Below are positions 8,479-16,547 of a stretch of 64,000 nucleotides of DNA, piece by piece; position 1 is the stretch's first letter, and each line of letters opens with the position of its first letter. Under the pieces are notes generated by a model. It saw only the letters and a list, made by a program, of their open reading frames with translations. It searched no databases and was not told where the DNA came from. The translations under genes and the position numbers were made by a program. This DNA comes from DATKHR01 sp036557365. GTDB taxonomy: Bacteria > Acidobacteriota > Vicinamibacteria > Vicinamibacterales > CAVVIG01. Location of the stretch: positions 34,432 through 98,431 of the forward strand of contig DATBHR010000051.1 in the NCBI GenBank assembly GCA_036557365.1, given 5' to 3'.

Positions 8479-9824
8479 AAACGACACGCTGGACCGCAGC
8501 CATCATCACCGGGGCGCTGCTCACAATCCAGGGAGCGACAGCGCAGAGCCGGGACGAGGCGACCCGCCTGCTCCAGGAATACGTGCGCATCGACACGTCG
8601 AATCCGCCCGGTGATACTCGCAGGACCGCAGACTTCCTTGCCGACGTCTTCAAGCGCGAAGGCATCACCGACGTCACGCGATACGAGCCCGCGCCGGGCA
8701 AAGCCATCATCTACGCGCGGCTGAAAGCCACCGTGTCGCCGGCGTCCGGCAAGCCCATCATCCTTCTGCACCACATGGACGTCGTGCCGGCGGACCGCTC
8801 GCAGTGGAAGCAGGACCCCTTTGCAGCCACCGTCGACGGCGATCAGCTTTGGGGACGCGGATCCCTCGACATGAAAGGGATGGGCGTCGCCGAACTGCTG
8901 GCCTTTCTCCGGCTGAAACGCGATCGCGTGCCGCTCGCGCGCGACGTCATCCTGCTCGCGGAGCCCGACGAGGAAGTCGGCGGCGCGATGGGTGCCCGCT
9001 GGATGATCGCGAATCACTACGCCGAGATCGATCCCGAATACGTCATCGACGAAGGCGGGTTCGGAAGCCGCGATCTGTTCACCGCGAACAAGCTGATCTA
9101 CGGCATCGCGGTCGCGGAAAAGAAGATCGTCTGGCTGAAAGTCCGTGCCGAAGGCATCGCGGGCCATGGCAGCCAACCGATCGAACAGAACGCCAATGAT
9201 CGACTGGTGAAAGCGCTCCACCGCCTCCTGACCGAATCTGCCGATACCGCGTCCGGATCGCGCCGCGAACCGGCCATCGTCACGACGATGAAGGAGCGCG
9301 TGGGGACGTTCGCCAACAACAAGTTCACCAACGCGATTCAGCGCTCGACCATTTCGCTGACGTGGCTGCGGTCCGGTGTCGGAGATCCGCCGAAGATCAA
9401 CGTCATCCCGTCAATCGCGGAAGCGGGGCTCGACTGCCGTGTCCTGCCGGGGACGACGAGAGACGAGTGGATCGCGGAGGTCAAGCGGCGCCTGGGAGAT
9501 CCGTCGTTGAAAGTCGAGCTCGTCAGCGAGTCCGACGATCCGATCGTCACACCGCAGGACACACCGCTCTATCGAAATCTCGAAGCGGCGATCAAGCGGC
9601 TGCATCCTGACGCGATGGTCACGCCGGTTCTCGTGCCGTACGGCACCGACTCGAACGCGTTCAGGCCGAAAGGCGTGAAGAGCTACGGCATCTTTCCCGC
9701 CATTCTGCCCACCGACGTCGTCGGATCAATGCACGGCGACGCGGAGCACGTGCCGCTCAGCGGGGTCCGCGAAGCGGCCGAGGTATTTTTCGAAGCAGTC
9801 CGGACCACAGCCGCCGCGCGTTAG
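8475..9824 (+). CDS. Secreted M20-family metallopeptidase
   Basis: 449 aa. A signal peptide (MKTTRWTAAIITGALLTIQGATAQ) precedes an M20/ArgE-DapE-type catalytic domain. Metal-site motifs are LLHHMDVVP (His and Asp), GRGSLDMKG, AEPDEEVGG (Glu-Glu pair) and MHGDAEHVP near the C-terminus. A dimerisation/lid domain lies between (KVRAEGIAGHGSQP onwards). It probably hydrolyses dipeptides or N-acyl amino acids in the periplasm. The ATG at 8475 overlaps the upstream asparaginase stop by 4 nt. The frame stays open upstream inside the asparaginase gene, but that extension is a shadow. Confidence 0.9.
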   Translation: MKTTRWTAAIITGALLTIQGATAQSRDEATRLLQEYVRIDTSNPPGDTRRTADFLADVFKREGITDVTRYEPAPGKAIIYARLKATVSPASGKPIILLHHMDVVPADRSQWKQDPFAATVDGDQLWGRGSLDMKGMGVAELLAFLRLKRDRVPLARDVILLAEPDEEVGGAMGARWMIANHYAEIDPEYVIDEGGFGSRDLFTANKLIYGIAVAEKKIVWLKVRAEGIAGHGSQPIEQNANDRLVKALHRLLTESADTASGSRREPAIVTTMKERVGTFANNKFTNAIQRSTISLTWLRSGVGDPPKINVIPSIAEAGLDCRVLPGTTRDEWIAEVKRRLGDPSLKVELVSESDDPIVTPQDTPLYRNLEAAIKRLHPDAMVTPVLVPYGTDSNAFRPKGVKSYGIFPAILPTDVVGSMHGDAEHVPLSGVREAAEVFFEAVRTTAAAR

Positions 9825-9893
9825 TACCGCATCGCGCGCACGGAAGCCGGTTGCCGCACCGGCGGCGAGGCGTCAACATTCTGCGGAGGACGT

Positions 9894-12305
9894 ATGCGTT
9901 CGTTCAGCCTGGATTTTCGCTACGCGCTTCGCCTGCTGCGGCGTCAGCCCGGATTCACCGCCGTCGCGGTCGCGACGCTGGCGCTCGGCATCGGCGCGAC
10001 GACGGCCGTGTTCACCGTCGTCAACGGCGTACTGCTGCGTCCGCTGCCGTACAACGATCCCGAGCGGATCCTCCTGCTGCTGAACGGCCGCAACGGACGT
10101 CTGTCAACGTCGTATTCGCCGCCGAATTATCGCGACGTGACCGAGCAGAGCAGCGTCTTCGCCGAGTGGGCGGCGTTCGACGGCTCGAGCGTCAACATGA
10201 CCGGGCAAGGCGACCCGCAGCGTCTGCAGACGGCCGAAGTGACCGGACACTTCTTTTCGCTCCTCGGCGTCGGCCCGCGCCTCGGCCGGTATCTGCAGGA
10301 CAGCGACATCGCCAACGGCCAGACGCTCGTCCTGAGCGAGCGGTTGTGGCGTCGTCAGTTCGGTGAGCGGCCCGACATCGTCGGGGCCGTGGTGCACCTC
10401 GATGGCAAGCCGTACGAGGTTGTCGGCGTCGCCGCCGCGGACATGACGTTCCCCGGCGATCCCGATTGCTGGCGGCCGCTGATGCTCACGCCCAAGGACC
10501 TCAGTGATCGTTCGCGCGGCGCGCAGTGGATCGGCGGCCTTGCGCGCCTCAAGCCCGGCGTCACGCTCGCACAGGCGAACAGCGCGATGGGCATCGTGGC
10601 GGAGAGACTGGCGCGCCAGTTCCCCAACACCAACGAAGGGCGCAGCATGTCCGCCACTCGACTTCAGGAACGGCTCGTGAGGACGATTCGTCCCGCGCTG
10701 CTGATGCTTCTGGGCGCCGTGCTGCTCGTGTTGTTGATCGCGTGCGTCAACGTGGCGAACCTGCTGCTGGCTCGTGCGCACGCTCGATCGCGCGAGGTCG
10801 CCGTGCGCGCTGCCGTCGGTGCGGGCCGCGGTCGCCTCATCCGTCAATTCCTCGTCGAAAGCGTGGCGCTCGGCGGCGCCGGTGCGATCGGCGGAATCGC
10901 GGTCGCGTGGATGGCGACGCGCGCGCTGGTCGCCGCGGGCCCCGCGAGCATCCCGCGGCTCGCCGACGTCGCCATGGACACGTCGGTCCTCACGTTTGCG
11001 GTCGCGATCGCGCTGGCAACGAGCCTGCTCTTCGGTCTGGTGCCGGCGCTCACCACGACCGGTGCGTCCGCGTCGCACGGCATCATGGGCAGCCGCGGAT
11101 CGGTCGGACCTGCCGGCTCGCGAGTACGGCGGACGCTCGTGATCTGCGAAATGGCGCTTGCGGTCGTCCTCCTCGCCGGAGCCGGCCTGCTCCTTCGCAG
11201 CTATCAGCGCCTGAGCGGCGTCAATCCGGGATTTTCTGCCGATCACGTTTTGACATTTCATGTCGCGCTGCCCGAGACGAAGTATCCAACTGCCACCGCG
11301 GTCCACGACATGATGTCGGCGTACGTCGAACGCCTCAATAACATCCCGGGCGTCGACACGGCGGCGGCCGTGTTCGGTCTGCCGCTCGATTCGGACTTCA
11401 ACGCCAGCACGAGCTTCACCCGCAACGGCGAAGCCGATACGGCCGACTCGCCCTCTGCCGGCATGCGCGTCGTGACGCCTCGCTATTTCGCGACGCTCAA
11501 GATTCCGCTTCGCGCCGGACGCATGTTCGACGCGCACGACGACAGCGTCGGCCCTGAGGTTGTGGTGATCAACGAAGAAGCGGCGCGACGCTACTGGCCA
11601 GGGACGAATCCGATCGGACAGCAAATCAAAATCGGCGTCAGCCTCGTCTCCGGCGTTCGCAGCGGGGCCAAAACCATCGTCGGCGTCGTGGGCGACGTGA
11701 AGTACGGCGGCCTCGACATCGCGGCGCCGCCTGAAATCTTCCTGCCGTACGATCAACACCCCATCGATAACCTGACCGTCGCCGTTCGCACCAGCGGTGA
11801 TCCCGCTGCGACGGTACCCGCGGCTCGCGCCGCGCTGGCGGAGCTCGATCGAGAAGTTCCGCTCTCCGACATCAAGCCGATGAGCGACCTCGTCAGCCGC
11901 TCGATGGCCGAACGGCGATTCACGATGCTGCTTCTCCTCTCGTTCGCGGTCGTCGCGCTGACGCTGGCCGCGATCGGTGTCTACGGCGTGCTCGCGTACG
12001 TGGTCGGTCAGCGCACGCAGGAAATCGGCCTGCGTCTCGCGATCGGCGCAGCGCCGGGCGACGTCGTCCGGCTGTTCATGCGCGAAGGGGTCACGCTCGC
12101 GGTCATCGGGCTCGGCGTCGGCTTGCTTGGTGCAGTCGCGGCGGCGCGCGCACTCGCGAGCATGCTGTACGAAGTGGGTTCGGCCGATCCCGTCACGTTC
12201 GTGGTGGTCGCGAGCGTCCTGGGACTCGCGGCGCTCGCCGCGAGCTACGTTCCGGCCAGGCGTGCCGCCCGCGTCGATCCGATGGAAGCGCTTCGGACTG
12301 AGTAA
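9894..12305 (+). CDS. ADOP-type (MacB-like) ABC transporter permease
   Basis: 803 aa. It has the two-fold MacB/FtsX architecture: an N-terminal membrane segment (PGFTAVAVATLALGIGATTAVFTVVNG), a periplasmic MacB_PCD domain, a central FtsX block (LLMLLGAVLLVLLIACVNVANLLLARA onwards), then a second periplasmic domain and a second FtsX block ending VPARRAARVDPMEALRTE. No ATPase is encoded nearby, as is typical of the acidobacterial duplicated orphan permease family. The ATG at 9894 follows GCGGAGGACGT. It lacks the N-terminal cytoplasmic domain present in its paralogue at 20.6-23.4 kb. Its stop overlaps the next gene (TAATG), linking it to the two sulfatase-fold proteins. Transported substrate unknown. 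Confidence 0.9.
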   Translation: MRSFSLDFRYALRLLRRQPGFTAVAVATLALGIGATTAVFTVVNGVLLRPLPYNDPERILLLLNGRNGRLSTSYSPPNYRDVTEQSSVFAEWAAFDGSSVNMTGQGDPQRLQTAEVTGHFFSLLGVGPRLGRYLQDSDIANGQTLVLSERLWRRQFGERPDIVGAVVHLDGKPYEVVGVAAADMTFPGDPDCWRPLMLTPKDLSDRSRGAQWIGGLARLKPGVTLAQANSAMGIVAERLARQFPNTNEGRSMSATRLQERLVRTIRPALLMLLGAVLLVLLIACVNVANLLLARAHARSREVAVRAAVGAGRGRLIRQFLVESVALGGAGAIGGIAVAWMATRALVAAGPASIPRLADVAMDTSVLTFAVAIALATSLLFGLVPALTTTGASASHGIMGSRGSVGPAGSRVRRTLVICEMALAVVLLAGAGLLLRSYQRLSGVNPGFSADHVLTFHVALPETKYPTATAVHDMMSAYVERLNNIPGVDTAAAVFGLPLDSDFNASTSFTRNGEADTADSPSAGMRVVTPRYFATLKIPLRAGRMFDAHDDSVGPEVVVINEEAARRYWPGTNPIGQQIKIGVSLVSGVRSGAKTIVGVVGDVKYGGLDIAAPPEIFLPYDQHPIDNLTVAVRTSGDPAATVPAARAALAELDREVPLSDIKPMSDLVSRSMAERRFTMLLLLSFAVVALTLAAIGVYGVLAYVVGQRTQEIGLRLAIGAAPGDVVRLFMREGVTLAVIGLGVGLLGAVAAARALASMLYEVGSADPVTFVVVASVLGLAALAASYVPARRAARVDPMEALRTE

Positions 12306-14431
12306 TGCGGATGGCCGGATCGCGTGTCGTCGCGGCGTCAGCGGCCGTGTGTGTGCTTGCCCTCGCGGCGTCGTGCTCGAATCCGCCGCGGACCACAACC
12401 CGGCCGGACATCGTGCTCGTGACGATCGATACCTGGCGCGCCGACCGTCTCGATGCGCGCGTCGCGCCTGCGCTGAATCGCCTCGCCGACACCGGACTGC
12501 GATTCACGGCCGCGCGATCGGCGGTGCCGCTGACGCTGCCGTCGCATACGACGATTCTCACGGGACTCCTCCCGCCGGCGCATGGCGTTCGCGAGAACGG
12601 CACAAGTCCGTTGCCCGCGGACAAGCCCACAGTCGCGCGTCTTCTCAAGGAACACGGCTATGCGACCGCCGCGTTCGTGGGAGCGTACGTGCTCGATCAT
12701 CGTTTCGGCCTGGCGCAGGGCTTCGACATGTACGACGATCGCATCCCACGCGATCCGCTGGTCACGGAGCGGCTCGAAGCCGAACGGCGGGCGTCAGCGG
12801 TGGTCGATCGCGCGCTCGAATGGCTCTCGGCGAAGAATCCGGCTGAAGGCCCGCTCTTCATGTGGATCCATCTGTACGATCCGCACGCGCCGTACGACGC
12901 CCCGGCCGAGTTTCTGACGACGTCCCATGCGAATCCGCCGCTGGCACCGTACGACGCCGAAGTGGCATATGCGGATTCCCAGATCGCTCGCGTGTTCGAC
13001 GCTCTGCGCACGCGCGGCACGATGGATCGCACAGTCATCGTCGTGGCCGGAGATCACGGCGAAGGGCTCGGCGATCATCACGAAGCGACGCATGGGATGC
13101 TGGTGTACGACTCGACGCTTCGCGTGCCGCTCATCGTGGCAGCGCCAGGCATTGCTGGCTCTCGGCGCGACGACGCGGTCAGTTTGATCGACATCGCACC
13201 AACCGTCCTTCGCGCGGCAGGCGTCGCAACCCCTGCGGATATGCACGGCCGTGACCTCCTTGCGAAAGCCGGTGACAAAGACAATCGCAAGGACACGGAC
13301 CGAGATGTGTACGCGGAAACGATGTACCCACGCGCGGCAGGCTGGGCGACACTCCATGCAGTGACCGACGGCCGCTGGAAAGCCATCCGCGCCGGTGCCA
13401 CCACGGAGTTGTACGACGTGCAGGCAGATCCGCACGAACAGCGAAACCTGGCGACGACGCAGCAGGCGACCGTGCAGGCGATGCGCACGCGGATCGATCA
13501 GCTGCGCGCGTCGAGCGCCACTGTGAGTCCAGCGATGATTTCGTCCGAAGCACAGGAGCGGCTTCGCGCGCTCGGCTACGTCGCGAGCACTGCGCAAACA
13601 TCCGCGACCGACGAGGCGCCGAATCCGGCGAACGCGATCGACGATTGGAACGCGTTCGAATCCGCGTTGTCTGATCTGCGCAGCCGGAAGCCCGACGCGC
13701 TTGCGACGCTCGCGCGCCTGAGCGCCAGTCATCCCGATGCGGCGGTGTTTCAGACGACGTACGCCGGCGAGCTGCGGTCGGCAGGACGAGCACGCGAGGC
13801 GCTCGCGATCTACCGTCGGGCAGCAACGCGATGGCCGACCGATGCGACGCTGATGCACGATCTGGCTGCGACGGCACGCGACGCGGCATCGGACGCGCCG
13901 AATGGCCGCGCACTGCTCGACGAGGCCGCAAAGGCCGACCGCGCAGCAATCGCACTCGCTCCGGACAGCGCGCTCGCGCACAACGGCCTCGGACTCCTGG
14001 CGGCCGACCAGGGACGCTCGGAGGAAGCCGCCCGGGAGTTCGAGCGAGCGGTCGCACTCGATTCGGACAACGCGTCCTACTGGGCGAATCTCGGCAATGC
14101 ACGGCGCGCCGGCGGCGACCGCGCCGGCGCCGAACAGGCCTTTCGCAAAGCCGTCGACCTCGATCCGAAGAGCGCTGACGGCGCGAATGGACTCGGCGTG
14201 TTGCTCGTCGAGGCCAATCGACCCGCGGAGGCGGCGTCGTGGTTCGAGCGGGCACTTGCTTCTTCGCCAACGTTCGTAGAGGCGCGCCTGAACCTCGGCA
14301 TCGCGCTCGCGCAAGCCGGCAGCACCCAACCGGCCGCCGCCGCATTTCGTGCCGTTCTCGCCGCGCCCGGTGATCATCCACATGAAAAGGACGCGGCGCG
14401 CAAGCTGCTCGCCGGCCTGAGCGCACGATGA
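12305..14431 (+). CDS. Sulfatase-fold lipoprotein with C-terminal TPR repeats
   Basis: 708 aa. The N-terminus is a lipoprotein signal with lipobox LAASC (Cys24). A sulfatase/alkaline-phosphatase-superfamily domain follows (about 35-410): metal motif VTIDTWRAD (Asp42, Asp47), PLTLPSHTTILTG, and VVAGDHGEGLGDHHEATHG. In FGly sulfatases the nucleophile motif is C/S-x-P-x-R. Here it is Thr77-Leu-Pro-Ser-His81, so formylglycine formation is not expected and Thr is the likely nucleophile. Residues about 430-705 are TPR-like (ALAHNGLGLLAADQGRSEEA and similar). It may be a phospho- or sulfotransferase or hydrolase scaffolded by its TPRs; the substrate is unknown. It overlaps both neighbours (TAATG upstream, ATGA downstream). 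Confidence 0.85.
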   Translation: MRMAGSRVVAASAAVCVLALAASCSNPPRTTTRPDIVLVTIDTWRADRLDARVAPALNRLADTGLRFTAARSAVPLTLPSHTTILTGLLPPAHGVRENGTSPLPADKPTVARLLKEHGYATAAFVGAYVLDHRFGLAQGFDMYDDRIPRDPLVTERLEAERRASAVVDRALEWLSAKNPAEGPLFMWIHLYDPHAPYDAPAEFLTTSHANPPLAPYDAEVAYADSQIARVFDALRTRGTMDRTVIVVAGDHGEGLGDHHEATHGMLVYDSTLRVPLIVAAPGIAGSRRDDAVSLIDIAPTVLRAAGVATPADMHGRDLLAKAGDKDNRKDTDRDVYAETMYPRAAGWATLHAVTDGRWKAIRAGATTELYDVQADPHEQRNLATTQQATVQAMRTRIDQLRASSATVSPAMISSEAQERLRALGYVASTAQTSATDEAPNPANAIDDWNAFESALSDLRSRKPDALATLARLSASHPDAAVFQTTYAGELRSAGRAREALAIYRRAATRWPTDATLMHDLAATARDAASDAPNGRALLDEAAKADRAAIALAPDSALAHNGLGLLAADQGRSEEAAREFERAVALDSDNASYWANLGNARRAGGDRAGAEQAFRKAVDLDPKSADGANGLGVLLVEANRPAEAASWFERALASSPTFVEARLNLGIALAQAGSTQPAAAAFRAVLAAPGDHPHEKDAARKLLAGLSAR

Positions 14432-16326
14432 GGCGAGTCATCGTCTTTGCCATCGCGATCGTGACGACGATGTGGGGGTGCGGGCGGAAGGAGTCCGGAG
14501 CCGGCTCCGCGCGCAACCTGCTGCTCATCACGATCGACACGCTGCGGGCGGATCATGTCGGCGCGTACGGTTACAGCCGCGCGCGTACGCCGCTGCTCGA
14601 CGAGCTTGCGGCGTCGGGCGTGCGCTTCGACCACGCCTATGCGGCCGCGCCGATCACGTTGCCTTCGCACGCGACGATCCTCACGGGCCGCTATCCGCCG
14701 GGACATGGTGCGCGCGACAACGGGATCCACGTGTCGGAGAAAGTCGCGACGCTCGCGACGGAGCTGAAAGCCCACGGCCTGCGAACCGCCGCGTTCGTGG
14801 CGGCGTTTCCGCTCGATCATCAGTTCGGCCTGAACCGCGGTTTCGACGTGTACGACGATCGGCTGCCGCGCGATCCGGCCGGACGGCTGCTGAGCGAACG
14901 GCCAGCATCGCAGGTGGTCGACGCGGCACTGACGTGGTTGAAGTCACCGCAGGGCGTGTCGCTTCAGGCGGGCGGCGGCGGGGATGCGCCGAGATTTTTC
15001 GTCTGGCTCCATCTGTTCGAGCCGCACGCGCCGTACGGCAATCCGATGGACGGCCGGCCCGCGATCGATCGCTACGACGAAGAAATCGCAATCGCGGATC
15101 GTGAAGCGAAGCGTTTGTGGGAAGCGCTCGGCTCCCTCCGCTCGCAAACTGCCGTCATCGTTGCCGGCGACCACGGCGAAGCCTTCGGCGAACACGGCGA
15201 GTACGCGCACAGCGTGTTCGTGTACGACACGACGCTGCGCGTTCCGCTAATCGTCAGCGGACCGGGAATCGGCGAGGCTACGCAGCGCACATCTCGCAAG
15301 GTGGTGCCCGAGGCGGTGACGCTGGCGGACATCGCGCCGACGGCCACACATCTCCTCGGATTCGAGATGAAGGATGTGGACGGCGTGGATCTGTCGCAGA
15401 CGTGGACAGGCGGCAGCCTCGCGCCGCGCGAGCTGTATGCGGAGTCGTTCGCGCCACTCGTCGAATTCGGTTGGGCGCCGCTTCGAAGTGTCCGTGCAGA
15501 CTCCTGGAAGTTCATCGCGGCGCCGAAGCCCGAGCTCTACGACGTCGGCAAAGACGGGCGGGAGGAACACAACCTTTTCGTCGAGCAGCCAGATGTGGTG
15601 AAGCGGCTCGACGCGCGCGTCAGCCGCTACAGCGGGTCGGCGCTCGACCGCGGGCCGTCACTGGACCCGTCCGCTGCTGACCGACTTCGATCGCTCGGCT
15701 ACAGCGCCGGCTCGAACACCGCGTCACCGTCGGGCGCTGGACGACCCGATCCGAAGGATCGTCGAGAAATGGCAGCGCGGCTCGCGCAGGTCGTATCGGG
15801 CGAGCTTTCCGGCGACGCGCTTCTCTCAGCGCTCGAGGGGATCGTGCGGGACGAACCAGGCAACGGGCAGGCGCTGCTTCGTCTCGGCTACGCGCATGCG
15901 CAGCGCGGCGACTGCGGACGGGCGGAGGGCGAGTTCCACCGGGCGATCGAAGCCGGCGTCCGCACCGCGGACAGTTACGTCGGCCTCGCCGGGTGCCTGG
16001 GGCAGCGGGGCGATCTCGCCGGCGCTGAAGGCGCGTTGAACGAGGCGCGTCGCGTCGAGCCGGACAATCCGATGGTCATCGCCAACCTGGGAATCCTGAA
16101 GGCGGGACGCGGCGACACCGCCGGCGCCATCGACGCGTTGAAGGCCGCCGTCGCGGCCGACCCGGGCCTGCTCGAGGCGCAATTCAACCTGGCGCTCGTC
16201 TATGCGAAAGCCGGCCGGCGCGCGGAGGCCCAACGGACCGCACACGACCTGCTGCAGCGACTGCCGGGCCCCTCACCGCAGCGCGCCGAGGTCGAGCGGC
16301 TCTTGAAAGCGCTGGACGGCCAATAA
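14428..16326 (+). CDS. Second sulfatase-fold/TPR lipoprotein, paralogue of the preceding gene
   Basis: 632 aa. A short lipoprotein-like signal (VTTMWGC, Cys18) is followed by the same sulfatase fold: LITIDTLRAD, APITLPSHATILTG, DHGEAFGEHGEYAHS. The nucleophile position again carries Thr (Thr77-Leu-Pro-Ser-His81) instead of Cys/Ser with Arg. Residues about 465-630 are TPR-like (LLRLGYAHAQRGDCGRAEGEF, then YVGLAGCLGQRGDLAGAEGAL). It overlaps the upstream paralogue by ATGA, so the two are probably co-translated and arose by tandem duplication. It is followed by a GC-rich hairpin and then the TonB-dependent receptor. The function is probably periplasmic hydrolysis or transfer of a phosphate or sulfate ester; this is inference. 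Confidence 0.85.
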   Translation: MRRVIVFAIAIVTTMWGCGRKESGAGSARNLLLITIDTLRADHVGAYGYSRARTPLLDELAASGVRFDHAYAAAPITLPSHATILTGRYPPGHGARDNGIHVSEKVATLATELKAHGLRTAAFVAAFPLDHQFGLNRGFDVYDDRLPRDPAGRLLSERPASQVVDAALTWLKSPQGVSLQAGGGGDAPRFFVWLHLFEPHAPYGNPMDGRPAIDRYDEEIAIADREAKRLWEALGSLRSQTAVIVAGDHGEAFGEHGEYAHSVFVYDTTLRVPLIVSGPGIGEATQRTSRKVVPEAVTLADIAPTATHLLGFEMKDVDGVDLSQTWTGGSLAPRELYAESFAPLVEFGWAPLRSVRADSWKFIAAPKPELYDVGKDGREEHNLFVEQPDVVKRLDARVSRYSGSALDRGPSLDPSAADRLRSLGYSAGSNTASPSGAGRPDPKDRREMAARLAQVVSGELSGDALLSALEGIVRDEPGNGQALLRLGYAHAQRGDCGRAEGEFHRAIEAGVRTADSYVGLAGCLGQRGDLAGAEGALNEARRVEPDNPMVIANLGILKAGRGDTAGAIDALKAAVAADPGLLEAQFNLALVYAKAGRRAEAQRTAHDLLQRLPGPSPQRAEVERLLKALDGQ

Positions 16327-16333
16327 AATCCAA

Positions 16334-16355
16334 TCTGCCGGATTACATCGGCAGA
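16334..16355 (+). other. Hairpin downstream of the sulfatase operon; rest of the gap to 16547 AT-rich
   Basis: Perfect 7-bp arms TCTGCCG and CGGCAGA are separated by 8 nt, 7 nt after the stop at 16326. There is no T-run, so it is not a classical intrinsic terminator. It could be a 3'-end protecting or attenuating hairpin. The remaining gap to 16547 is AT-rich, as expected for the TonB-receptor promoter and leader, and contains no gene. Confidence 0.4.
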
Positions 16356-16547
16356 CAAATCGAGGAACCTGCACGCATTTTCTCACCGGGCCGACCTCGT
16401 TCAGAGCCGATAAAAGTCAGCTAAGTAAAGAGTTCTCTCGAAAGAAAAAAAGACGTAAACTCTGGCGTTCCGATTGCTGACAGCGTTCTTCTCGGAACAT
16501 CGTCCGTTTACAGGACGAGTTTGCATTCCCTTTACTTGGAGGCTTGG

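Noticed and set aside
10104..12398. Minus-strand frame of 764 codons opposite the ADOP permease
   Set aside because: Composition is Arg/Asp/His-rich with no domain; the sense frame is a clear permease.
12305..16326. Classical formylglycine sulfatases
   Set aside because: The required C/S-x-P-x-R motif is T-x-P-x-H in both proteins.
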